Positions 21,309 through 33,590 of a stretch of DNA of 64,000 nt are shown here, in pieces. The stretch comes from Psettodes erumei (taxonomy: Eukaryota; Chordata; Actinopteri; Pleuronectiformes; Psettodidae). Numbering within the stretch: the first letter of the stretch is position 1; every line of letters begins with the position of its first letter. A program made the translations under genes and the position numbers. The notes below the pieces were generated by a model. The model saw only the letters and a program-made list of their open reading frames with translations. It had not been told where the DNA came from and made no database searches. The DNA is taken from contig JAFBJZ010000952.1 in assembly GCA_016785225.1 (NCBI GenBank), forward strand, positions 1,116,001 to 1,180,000. The letters run 5' to 3'.

Positions 21309-23595
21309 GGGGGTAGTTTGGTGGACAGTTAACTGTAGGGCCAGTCACAGGAAGCTTGTGGCATTAGCTTATTTCTACATTTCTCCTCATGGTTGAACTG
21401 ATTTTATGACTATTGATAGTCATCACTTCAACGATTCATTACAGACATCCTTATGCACCTTAACTGCTATAAATGTGTTAACATGCAGAAAGGGGTGATA
21501 GTAAGAAAAAAAATCATCCCCCCAGAAATAAGAAATCCGGCCCTCACCTCTCCAATTGTGTAGTTGAGCTGTCTGGCGCGGACGATCATCTCCATTTGAA
21601 AGACGTAACCTTTGGACACGCAGCGCTCCACCAGACTCTCCAACACCTTCTTCTTGTACAGCCTGAAACGAGCGAGAAAAAACAAACAAACAACAAAACA
21701 GCTGGAGGGTGAGAAGACACATCCAGCAGCCGCCGGCACTTTCCTCGCAGCGCTCACCTGAAGCTGCCCGTCAGGTCTGAGGCGCCAGGTCTCAACAAGA
21801 CCTGAGTCAGAAAGTTGGCTCCCCGGCTGCGAACGAGACGAGGAGACGGGAGGAGACGGCAAAATCAAACCTCTGGGATCGGGGGGCGGCGAGAAAGCGA
21901 CGAGCGGGACCTGCAGAAATGTGCTGCTGTTGACTCGCAGTTACCTGATGAGCTTCCTGCGCAGGTCCCAGCCGTACACGCCCCCGCTGCCTTGATATCG
22001 AGTACCAGACACCAGGTCGTAGTCACCCTCCTTCTGCTTTCTAGAAAACAAGGCAAAACTTTATTTAAAGTAAAGGATGGATCCAAAGGTTCACTTCCAA
22101 CTTTGACCTTTTTCACTGTCCAAATCAATTCACAATTTTAAATCACAAGACAGATGACGGAAATTTAGAAAAACTTACTCGATAAATTCTGGGATAAATT
22201 TGGGCTGGAAAAAAAACAACAGAGAAAAAAGAACAATAAATTATTACTTACTGAGCACAGAACACTACCTCCAGTGCAACTCATAAACCAAAAGAAGCTG
22301 AATTGATAAGCTTAATCAGCAACCGTCCTTATCATAAATCATTTAAATCTGTAGTTCCAGTTTCTCGGGGCTGAGGAGTCGCTTCTCTGTCTGACGTGCA
22401 GGAACCTGAACTGCTCTTCAGACAAAACAGGCGATATAAAGGCTTCACCGTACATTTAGCAGCATCTTCTGACGTGTTCTGGGCCAAACGACTATTTGAA
22501 AGAACAAACTGGCAGACGGATTATTGAAGGACTGTCGGTCGCAGCCCTGGTCTCAGCTGCGTGCCGTTGTCGTGCCAGGAGAAGGCGAGCGGGGCCAGCC
22601 GGAGCGAGTCGACGGTGGGCACGCGACGACGCGGGCTCCACTCACATGATGGGAGAGATCAGCGTCCATTATGATGACGAAGTTGCCGGTGGCGTGCTTC
22701 ATGCCGTGGATGTAGGCGGTGCCTTGAAGAAGAAACGGGGGCTCGTCAGCGGTCGGCAGAGGTTACAAGAGGGAGTGCACCCGCTTCCACCGCGGTTTCA
22801 AACTTACCTAGGCCTAATTTTTTCGCTCTGGGTCGTAGAAGCTGAAACACAGGAAGAAGGAGTGTGCGTGAACATCCCATCTCTTTTCATATGGACGTGA
22901 TGGATGTCCACCCAAACTATGAGGAAATGCATCAGTTGGCTCTTCTCAAAGAAAGGCAGAGATTGCTTCTTCACTTACTATTTTGTCCTCTCCATAGATT
23001 TTCTGCAGCTGCTCTGCCACCTCCAGTGTCCCGTCTGGGCTTCCGTCGTCAATGACAATTATCTCATAGTTGTAGCCACTGTAATCACAAAAAAATAAAA
23101 CCTCAGACTGTCGTTTGGTTTGATCGATTTTATATTTATAACAACACACTCACACTGTAGATGTGAGAGCATTCACATAATTCATTCCATAGCCATTTCC
23201 CCCAATCCTCACGTTCACAACTTAACATTCATTCAGTTCCTTAAAGTTCATGTTTAAGCCCAACCCTTATCCTAAACCTGACCTCAACCTGATTCTATCC
23301 CAGACATTAAAACCGAGCGTAACCCCTCAAACAGCCGTGAGAAGCTGTGAGGACCAGTCTGTCTCTCACTCCGATTTAGTGACAGCTCATCACTGATTGG
23401 CTTTGCCCCCGCAGTGATGTTAGCTAACATTAGCCGCAGCTTCGCTGGCTCCCGCGGAACTCACCTTTCACCGAAATATTTCACTAACAGCCACACTATC
23501 AGCGGGAGGTTCTCCCTTTCGTTGTAAGTGGGCAACAACACCGAATATTTGTCCCCACCACCCCGGTTCGCTTGCGAGGTCTTTCGGCTCGCCAT
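20730..23595 (-). CDS. dpm1: Dolichol-phosphate mannosyltransferase catalytic subunit
   Basis: DPM1 transfers mannose from GDP-mannose to dolichyl phosphate on the cytosolic face of the ER, making the donor for N-glycans, GPI anchors, O- and C-mannosylation. Nine exons join without phase conflict: 23465..23595, 22979..23078, 22808..22841, 22646..22722, 22179..22204, 21945..22040, 21758..21826, 21548..21662, 20730..20834, for 250 residues (human 260). The GT2 fold is intact: YSVLLPTYNERENLPLIVWL, DDGSPDGT, the metal-binding DAD at residues 108-110 (IIMDADLSHH), GASDLTGSFRLY, and a C-terminus ending LLTLFATT, as in human. As in animals generally there is no transmembrane anchor; DPM2 and DPM3 supply it. 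The start ATG gives MASRKTSQ, fitting MAS in human. It follows adnp in the same orientation, the order seen on human 20q13.13. Confidence 0.97.
21272..21312. repeat. (TG)n microsatellite with G-run, in dpm1 intron 8
   Basis: Dinucleotide tract followed by seven G residues, between dpm1 exons 21548..21662 and 20730..20834. Confidence 0.9.
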
Positions 23596-24235
23596 GGCGA
23601 CGTGAATCTACCGTAACTCCACTGCGTAAAGTTACAACGTAAGCCAAGCAACATCCTGTTTATGATTTCCAAAATAAAATTCAGCTTTGCTGGAAATGCG
23701 ATGTGCATTTGACAAGTTGACGGACAAAGTTATCCCGTTTGTTGCCTTAATGAACCAGTAAGAGCTCAGTGTTGAAATTCTCCGCGACAAGTTAAAGACC
23801 CGATTTAAAATTTCACTAACGAACAAGTACATATGTTTTACCATAAATATGTAGCTATGGTACCTTGGACATCGTTAATGTCGTAGCTGGTGAAGTTGGG
23901 CCTCATGTTAACTGTTTTACGTACTCATGAACATCATAAAATATAATAATAAATCAAACTGTAATTGTGTTTTCCACAGTAATTAGCAGGCATCCTTTAT
24001 TTTGAAAATACATAAGCGATCGCTGAGAGAACCGGAAAATTAGCATACCACAAAAACTAACTTTACCAAGCAACTTTCCTGCTGCTTACAGGTTGGAACT
24101 TCCATTGGTGCTCTTCAAAATACTAACCACTGGAAACTCGCTTTTTAACATGGTTCCGACAATGCACTACATCGTCATCAGTATTATTTCTAGTCAAGTT
24201 AAAAACACACTTCACCAGACACACAATAATGGAAT
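23596..24235. other. Intergenic sequence between dpm1 start and col20a1 3' end
   Basis: AT-rich, with the dpm1 promoter presumably in the first few hundred bases. No coding sequence seen. Confidence 0.5.
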
Positions 24236-24281
24236 TTTATTAACAAAATCAAAAACATACATACGAAAACCCATGACACTT

Positions 24282-24329
<48 letters not shown>

Positions 24330-25047
24330 GCGCGCACACAGGTAATCACGTAATGCTTATTACCAAAACCCCAGTAAATCAGAAAATGTAAACATGAATT
24401 TTCAATGTGAATACATACAATATGAAATATCATAACATGAATAACTGTATACAGTAAATCAAATAAACACTATACAAATTATTGTACACATGACAACAGA
24501 CATTCTCACAGTATCATTTGTACCATGGAAAAAGAAGCTTTTACACCATGGATTATGAATTTTCCTTATCCTTGAGGCAGTTAAGGTTAGAATGGCAGAT
24601 GAAATAGATAGAAATGTAACAGAGGGCTAAACTACTCGGCATTGATACAGTGCATGAATACATTAACATAGTAACAAAAGGTTTCAGTGCGAATAATTGT
24701 GTATACGACAGCACTTTACAGATACTTGTGGGAAAATATTTTCCTTTATGATGTTCATCAAAACACTACTCTATATTAGATAGCTTCCTACTTATTCTTG
24801 GTTTCTTTCCCAGCTGTTTTGTTTCTGCAATAACAACAGGACGGAGGCAGATCCTTCCCGTATTACTTCCTTTTCTCACAAACAGTGAAGCTTCCACGTT
24901 AGTCAGTGAAAAAAGAACGTTCAACACACCGCCCCTCCTCTGTGGTGCTTTTTAAGCTCCGTTCCCAGCCTGTCATTCATAGTCATTTCAAACAGACGCC
25001 AGTCCCTCAGTCCACCTCGCTATTGCTGCCTGCTTCTTCATGTCCAC
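24236..25047 (-). other. col20a1 3' UTR with polyadenylation signal
   Basis: Sequence after the col20a1 stop, ending at a minus-strand AATAAA (24236-24241). It contains a compound (CT)n(CA)n microsatellite at 24281-24329. Confidence 0.5.
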
Positions 25048-28000
25048 TCATGGCTGGTAGCCATAATATGGGTCTTCTGATGGAAAACAGCACACACACA
25101 CAAAAGAGTCAAGTGGAAACCAAAATGGAGTCAAAAGCACAGGAAATAATGGACCTACATACAGTGTCAGCTGGATACAAACACAAGTGCAGTGAATGCT
25201 GCTCAAAACTCTTTGTAAGGTCATCAAATCTCTGTGTTGTAGTTGCAGCTGCCCCAATGTACCCAAAAAGTGTGACTAAAGTGTAAAGTGTGCGCTGCCT
25301 CTGACAGGCCCTTGAGTTTGTGGAGCTTTCCTGGTGCCTCACCTGTTTGCTGGGGAACTCTGTGGCAGCCTCCACTGCTGTCGCACACGCCCGGCGGCCC
25401 CATCTCGCCCGGCTGTCCAGGGGCTCCGGAGGTCCCCGGGGGTCCCGCCTTACCGTCATCTCCCGTGGAGCCCGGGACTCCCAGCTTGGACTCCCCTGGA
25501 GGACCTGCAGATGCCAGGCATCAGAACAGGGCTGTTCACTGACCCTTGGACATTATTTGCTGCGACTGATAGAATTTACTGTATAACACTATTAAACAGA
25601 ACAGAGCAGGAACATGGACTTAAGAGAATGACTGTGACATTCCTCTATTTTAGATTTATTAGCACCCACACACTCTAAGACCCAGCAACCATTAACACTC
25701 CAGCACAGACATGAAACAAATGGTGCATAAGCGGCACCTGCGAATCCTTTGACCCCCGGTGGCCCCTGGACATTGGCCCCTGCGTCACCTTTCTCCCCGG
25801 GCATACCTCTCCGCCCTGCAGAGAAGGCAGAACGGTGAGCGGCCGCTCGATAATCGTGAGGATTTGGCTGATTTGTTTTCAGGCTCACCCTGTTCTCCTG
25901 GATATCCAGGCCTGCCAGGTCTCCCCCTCGGTCCGACGTGCCCCTGGGCGCCCCTGCCGCCCGGCGGGCCCTTGGGCCCCGGTATGCCGGGTTCCCCCGG
26001 TGGCCCCACTGGCTCCTCGATGGGAGCCGGCTTACGACTTACCTCGTTAATGAACGTGTCCAGCTTCAGCACCTCCTCTGAACGAGCAAGAGAAAAGCCT
26101 TTGGAGGGCGTCACCACCGCAGGCGCCCTCGTCTTCTACATGCTCGCTTACTGTACTTACTGTGCACTAGTTGCTCGCACGCCTGCGTGACCAGCTGGTA
26201 GATCATGGCCATAGACTGAGGTTCCCCCTGTAAAACGTCAGCAGATTCATCAGCTGCGGCTCCACTGCAAGCCAATGTGTCATTTGGAAAGCAGACTGGA
26301 ATGGTGATGAGAAGTTATTTAAAAAAGATACAACCCACCTTCTCCCCTCGTTCTCCTTTACTACCTGGCAGACCCTGCAAAGTGACAGACACATGAGCAT
26401 GGGCGTAAATATCCCAACGTGAAGATATGACGTTGTCATTTGTCCCCGCGGTCGTACCGTAGGTCCCACGGGTCCTGAGGAGCCCCTCTCCCCCGAAGGC
26501 CCCGGGTATCCCGGCATTCCCTGGAAACCCTGCGCAACACAGATCAGATGAATGACGGAAAACAGAGAGACCAAACCCCGAGTCATTTGCGAGCGGCCGT
26601 GGGGAAATCGTTCAGTGAGGTGACCACGTCAAGAGAAGCGGGCACCGCACGGAGTCATGGATCAAATCCTGTCAAAATCCTGTCCAGTTGTATTTGTTGT
26701 TATTAGAAGCGCAGGAAGCAGGAAGCCCCTTCATGTGAAAAACAGAAGCACTCGATGAACGTGCATCCCAGTGCCAGCTCGCCCCTCCTTCATGAGATTC
26801 CATCCCTGACTTCTCGTAATGTCTCCTACGTCCGTCTCTATTTTTGTTGACGGTTTGGGTCCCCCCCCGCCGGGCACGGATGGCACCAGTCTCACGCAGA
26901 TCAGTGGAGAGATGTTCTGTTCTTCACAGCTGATTCTTTTCAGCTGCTCTTTGCTGGAGGGGGTGTGTTGCTCTGCCCCCCCGCTTTAAAATACTCCGGA
27001 GGTTTTTCTGTGCGATTCAAGTCACTGAGCCAGAATCAGCGCCTTGCCAGTCTGTCCAGACTGAAGGAATATACAGTATTTACTAAAGCCTGAAGGAATT
27101 TAATAAAGGGTATCAAGTGCATTAATGTAATGAATGTATTAGTTCTTGCCTGAAACAGGTTTTGTGAGGTCAAAGTGACCTTGACCTTTGATCGCCAAAG
27201 TCCAATCAGTTCATCCCTGAGTCCAAGTGAACGTTTGTGCCAAAGTTGAACAAATGCCCTCAAGGTGTCCCTGGGATATCAGGTTCATGAGAATGGGGAA
27301 GAGGGAGGGACAGAGGGGAGGGACAGACAAGTCTCTGGCATGAACAAACTCTTGTGTGAGTTTCTTTTCAGTGTGTTTGGGATCATTGCTGTTTATGTTG
27401 GAATTTTATTATTATATTTTGGTTTCATCGGCCCAAAGGCGGCGCTACCATGGCTCAGCAGGTAAAGACAGAGAGTTCCTCGCCATGTGCAGCCAGTGGT
27501 GCTGGCAGGTTCTGGTAGAACCTGGTTCACACAGTTGGGCCCAACCGGAGCTCCCGGGGCTAATCAGCGTTCGCTGTTTGACACTGATGTTGAACGTTCA
27601 GCGTCGGGAACGAGACGTGAGATCAGGTTCCCTACACCTCAGCTTAAAAACGCGTCCTTCGGCAACGAGGGATACACGCTCTTACAACTGGGGACGACAA
27701 TACAGACGATCCCGCCATCACATCACTGCAGCTCAGTCACACATAGAGTGTAAAGAAGAGTGACAAAATGAAAAGTGCACAACTGGGCTACATGCAGGGT
27801 CTGTTACTGTGTGGGAATTTAAAGAATGTGACCGTATATATGATATAAAACTCTACATCATCCGTGTACATAGTAAAAAGATGTTTGTCCTGAGGGTGGT
27901 GCCAGAGGAATGATCATGACACGAACATGAACGTTACGTATGAAGAGCTGGGGGTGTGAGGGTGAGTTGTGGCCCAATGGCGGTACTACAGAAAAGGTCA

Positions 28001-29057
28001 GGGGCCATCCTTTTTTTGTGACCCCTCAAAGAGGACGACGCGAATAAAGCTCAGTCTCACCCTGGGTCCCGTGATACCAGGCGAGCCGATGTTCCCTTCG
28101 ACCCCCCTGATGCCCTGTGAAACACAAGGCAGAGAGATGAGGACGGGCGGAGGCAGAGAGGGTCACTGCTCCTGTGTGGCTGTATGAACCGGCAGCTCAC
28201 CCGGGGGCCCGGGATCCCCTCCTCCCCTTTGGGACCCGGAGGGCCCGGTAAACCCTGCGGAGACAGGCGGATGGGTTTCTGTCCGACATTCCAGGGGAGA
28301 AGAGTATTTTGCGAGTGTTGGCGACCGTTTCAGTTTAAACTCACCTGGACTCCTGGTCGCCCAGGATCCCCCTTCCCCCCCCTTGCGCCCGGTGGACCCT
28401 AACGTGAAAAAAAACAAACACAACAGATTGTTCACAGAGTCCACAGACTCAGCTCAGCTCAACATGTGGCGTGTACAACAGGTGGAGAGCGGAACGTTTC
28501 CCCACCACTTTGCCCTGGACAGTGATGCCTCGGGGCCCTGCGCTGCCGAGCAGCCCCAGGCCTCCCTCAGGTCCGGGCTTCCCCGGAGGACCCACCTCCC
28601 CCTGAACACAGAGAAAGCCACCGTGAGTCAAAGACTGCCAACATCTTTCCACAGTTCCTGTGTCGACTTCCTGTCGACCTTGAACCCCCGCAGTGTGGAC
28701 GCTGGGTTAATATGTCAGTATCAGACAAACAGACAAATTTCAAAAAGAACAAACAATGTTTAAATGTCTGGATACTTACAGCCTGAGCTGGATCTACTGT
28801 AAATGTATTCATTCACCTTTTGGCCTTGTTCTCCCTTCTCGCCTTTCTCGCCACGAACGCCTGGTTTTCCCTGGAGAAACAAACAAACAAATGAATGTCA
28901 GCGTGTTATCGCACAGCTGGATCGTGCAAAAAGTCATTCAGCACCCGCTCTGGGTCTCGCGGTGACGTACGATGGATCCGGGGGAACCGGGAGCTCCAGG
29001 GACGTCGGAGGAACAGGTGCAGGTGTAGGCTGGGGCGGGACAGCTCTCCTCGTCTCT
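25048..29057 (-). other. Col20a1 triple-helical (COL2/COL1) exons and C-terminus
   Basis: Short exons encode Gly-X-Y repeats, four of them exactly 54 bases, with others of 72 and 36. A non-collagenous segment (exons 26161..26227 and the start of 25889..26077) separates the two helices. The second helix ends GPPGVCDSSGGC, followed by HRVPQQT and EDPYYGYQP stop. The donor of the exon near 28507..28602 is ambiguous (see findings). Confidence 0.88.
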
Positions 29058-32000
29058 CTGATAAACAGCAGAGAGACGAGAACATTTAAGTATACCGCAC
29101 TCATCTATCACATGACCATCAGAAAAAAAATTCCGCAATTACGGAAAGCTAAGCACTCGGCTCGCTGAAGGCCGGACACGTCGGGTCCGACTCTGGATCG
29201 GCCCGCAGCGAGCCGAGCTGAAGTTGGAGCAGAGTAAGGCTAAACACAGACAGCAGCAGACTGACCGCTCCAGGCAGGTCGCAGCAGGTGTCCTCCAAAG
29301 CCCACGTGGTGTTGCAGATGATCTCAAAGGACTGCAGCTGGAACTGGACCCAGTCAGGAACACAGAGCAGAGAAGATGAGCGCGGCCTGACTGGAGATCA
29401 GTGAGACGGATGTGAACAGAGTCAAAGTACCGGGGCAGAGCCGCTGTTGGGTCCTCTGGTCTTCACCAGCTTTCCCAGCATCTCAAAGCCGTCGGTCGGC
29501 AGGTTGCCCAGAGGGCGGGCGGGTCTCTCGCCCGCGCGCTGGCAGTCCACAGACAGCGACACGCTCACCTGGCTGACACACAAGTGAACCTGCCAATCAG
29601 AAGAGAGAGCGTGAAACGTAGAACGTGACGTGAAATCCCCGAGGTTTTTTTTCAGAAAGTGTGATGTTACCATGGAGTCGGTTTGCTGTGGGCTCCAGCT
29701 TGAGCCTGTATTTTTTTTCTTACATCTTGGCAAACAAGCACCATCAAAGGTATGCTGAATTATATATCAGCAGCTCCTGTTTGTAACGTACCTGTCTGTG
29801 CGTTTCGATTCGACTGATTTAAGACCCAAATCGTGGGTGGTCAAAAAACAGGTTTGCAGCATCTTACCCATGACGTGTACGTGGAGATAACTGCGAATAG
29901 TGAACTCAAACTACTGTCAATCATCACCGCTAACATTTTTATACAGTCAGTTCTGTTTCTGTACTGCAGCCTTCTAAGCTCACACATCTGACAATATCTG
30001 AAGTCTGTGAGTGGGATGAAAAAAGATGAATGATGAATATTCTTTTCTTGTAAGTTTCACTTAAGTCCAAAAGTCGATTTATTCAAATTTGATAAAAAAT
30101 TGGATAAGTGTGGTTAATGTGTGTTGAGAAAGGTGGAGAACTTGTTGTACAAAGCAAACTATTTTATGCACAGCTGTGAAATCTTTCAGTGACTACATAT
30201 TAAGAATGAATGCAGACATTTTATATGTAATCCGCTATTAATTACAGTATATGGCATGACCAAGGCGGATGAGAAGCAAGGAGGAAGAAAAATCCCTCAG
30301 CGTCCGCCATGCGGTGTCTCACCTTGTGAAAGCTGCCATAGAAGAGCCTGTGGACCTGCGGCTGGTCGAAGGTCAGCTCCTGCACCTCGCCCCTGTAGTC
30401 CAGGCTGAAGTACACCAGATGCTTGGTGGTGGCTGTGGAGAGGACAGATACAGAGGAGGACGTTGGTTCACGACCACCGGCGACTACTGCTGCCTTTCAT
30501 TATCCTACACAGACAGCGGGGGAGAGCGCGGCCCAGATATTCACAAATCCTCATCGAGAGGAGCCGCAGAAAAAAAGGTGAGGTTTGGAGCCAGATGAGT
30601 TCGCTGAAGGGAAAATGATGGGGACGTCTGAAAACAATAAGAGATGGACTTACTGTACGTCTTTTGGGCTTTCCGTGGGATTTGTTGCCGATAAAAAAAT
30701 ATGCAGTACAAAAACACCTTATCCTTTAACTATGAACCATCTGGTAAATGAATTAATAGATACTTTAATCAATGAATCTCTGTCTATCCACACTGAAAAA
30801 TTCATTCATTCCTTCATTGGAAAAAATATAGAATTATTATTATTATTATTAGCCCCCCAAAACTGGAGTTTACAGTAGCTCAATGTAATTGCTAGCTGCA
30901 ATTAATATTTTTTAATCTCAATTAATTGCTAGGTCCCTGTTAAGAAAATAATGAAAATGACCAAAGAGGCATCATCAAACGTCTTGTGTTGTCTGACCAA
31001 CAATCCGGAACCTAGAGATATTCAATTTATTATCACATCAAAAAAATGAAAACGAGGAAGTCTTTCCAAATTGAGAAGCCGACACTAGGGAACACTAAAA
31101 AGTAGGAGGCCTGTGTTTCTCTGCTGATCGCTTTATCGATCCTACTAATCCTAATCCTACTAATCATTTTAGCTGGAAATAAAACCACGAACCAACAATG
31201 AAAAAATGGAACGTGAACACACGTTGAAGCAAACTGAGAGGGCGGGGCTGTAAGACGAGTTAACGCTCGCAGCGTGGGAGACGTCACTCACGGTCGAGCA
31301 CCACTCCCATCTTGGGCTGGAAGTCGTTGTCGGTGAGCTGCCAGAGGGCGAAGGGCTCCTTGGGTGTATCCTGCAGCACGCGGAAGGCGATGCTGATGGT
31401 GTGCTCTGGAGAGAAGCCTGCAGGGTGGATGAACCTGGAGGGGCAGAGGGAAAGAAGCTGCTCCGTCCTTTTGCATCTGAAGACACCAGTTCATCAGAAA
31501 AACTGAGGTCCTGTGCTGCACGGAGACACAGTTCCAGCCTTTCCCGACCAAATTCTACCTGTTTTGCTCAGAGAGCTGTTTTTATTGTTCCCTTAGGTGC
31601 ATTTTGTCCTTTCACCTCACACTGACACAGCACAGTCAGCTGTGGGCACTTACAGATGTTCTTCCTGCTAACAGTTTCCACACACACAAGATATTCATAT
31701 ACTGTATAGTACACCCCTGCTGTTTTAAAGAATACATAACCCACTATATACACAGTAATACATATACAGTATCTATTACTCTGCACTTTATTGCTTTTCA
31801 CGCTTTGCAGCCCTGTGGGGAAATCAGCCTCTGCACGTCAGCTATCTGCCGTTGTTCCTCAGATGAATTTGAGGTATTTAACATGAAGACTTTTCAACAG
31901 ACCAGGATTTCATTGCTCTGGCAACATATGGAGTTCGTCATGTAAGCAAAAAGGAGAATCTACGCAACCTTCCCATGCATATAGCGAGTAAATCCTGCTG

Positions 32001-33520
32001 TACACAGCTGGACAGAGAAGTGTGCAGATGTGTGCATGAGTTCAAATATGGCTTCCAAACAAGCATTGGTGGTTCAGTGGTAGAATTCTCGCCTGCCACG
32101 CGGGAGGCCCGGGTTCGATTCCCGGCCAATGCAACTGACTTTTCCCTCTTTCCTAACTTATTTTCCCTCAGGATAAACACAGCCATCTGCCTGTCTGCAA
32201 CCAGAAAAAAAGAGCGGAAGGTGAACGTCTCACTTGGTGCTCTGCGTCAGCTGGACGTCTCTGTACAGGGTGTAGGCAGGGAGGGTGTTGAAAACAAACG
32301 GCTCGGCCGCCACGCCCTCCACGGATGAGTGGGCTCTCTGGGTCAGGCCAAACGCTTCCATCATGTCAAACCCTGAGACAGCAGCAAACACGGGGCATGA
32401 ATAACGTGAGGCGCACCTTGGACCAATCTGACTCTTCGATTCTTCACAATGAGCCTGTCTCACCTTTGACCACGCTGTTCCTGATGGTGACTTCAGGGCA
32501 CACTGCAACACAGGGGGGCAGCAGTGAATGACTGAACTCAGAGCTGACATTTTTACACCACGTACATTTCAATAAACCTCTTGGTTGACCAGGGACCGCT
32601 TCACAAGATTACCTGTCAGGGGGGGATGTTATTAGATGAGACCAGTGAAAGAATTGTCTCATGACACGTAGCTGGGGAGGAAGTGTATTTTTATGGCCCC
32701 ATTCACACTGGTGTGGTCTAAATCAACGGTTCTAAGCAAATTTCATTTCGACCGACGAATACAGCATGAAGCACGACTGCTGTAAGAAAATGGATTTTAA
32801 TCACATCACCAGAACCAACAGTTCCACCTTTTTCTCATCGCCGTGATTGTAGAGGACAGAAGAAATGGCCAAACTGATGTATTCCTTGTTTTTCTGAGGA
32901 AGAAATTTTTGGACTCCAGATTATAGCATGTTTGCTCAAGCTGGACTGAAATGATACCCCTAAGAAGCTCACAGAGACAATTCATGATCTAATCAGACTG
33001 TGCGACGTGCTGATGAGTCACCTTCGTTGTGGATAGGATACATCCGCGGATGGATGGGAATTCTGGCTGGAGCTGTGGCTGTAAAGAGAATAAGAAAAAA
33101 CAATCGTGGCACATTCAGTCAACAAGAAAAGGCTCAAGACTCTAGTTGATTTGTTTAAGGATCACACACTGCATGTACCTGTCTATAGAGATGATTACTG
33201 TCAGGACTAATGAGTGATTTGATACATTAAGCAGATTAGAATTAGTTTATTATGCACATTTTATGTGTAATTTATTTATCTAATAAGAAAGTCATGAAAA
33301 GCAGATGGCAGCCTTTGTGCTAAGCTAACTAACATTTAACACACTGGTTGGCGTTGCTGGGATCAAATCAAACCTGTGGGATGCAGAATGGAGACGGCAG
33401 CGCCCTCTGCTGAGCCGATGAGCGAGTGCACGCTGATGCGATACAGCGTCTCTGCTTCCAGCTCGGTGAAACAGTGGCTGCTGCTGGACTCGTCCACAGT
33501 TTCCTCCTTTGTGTCCTTGT

Positions 33521-33590
<70 letters not shown>

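Noticed and set aside
33395..33420. CTCF-like GGCGCTG motif on the minus strand
   Set aside because: It lies within a conserved col20a1 coding exon, so the match is explained by codons.
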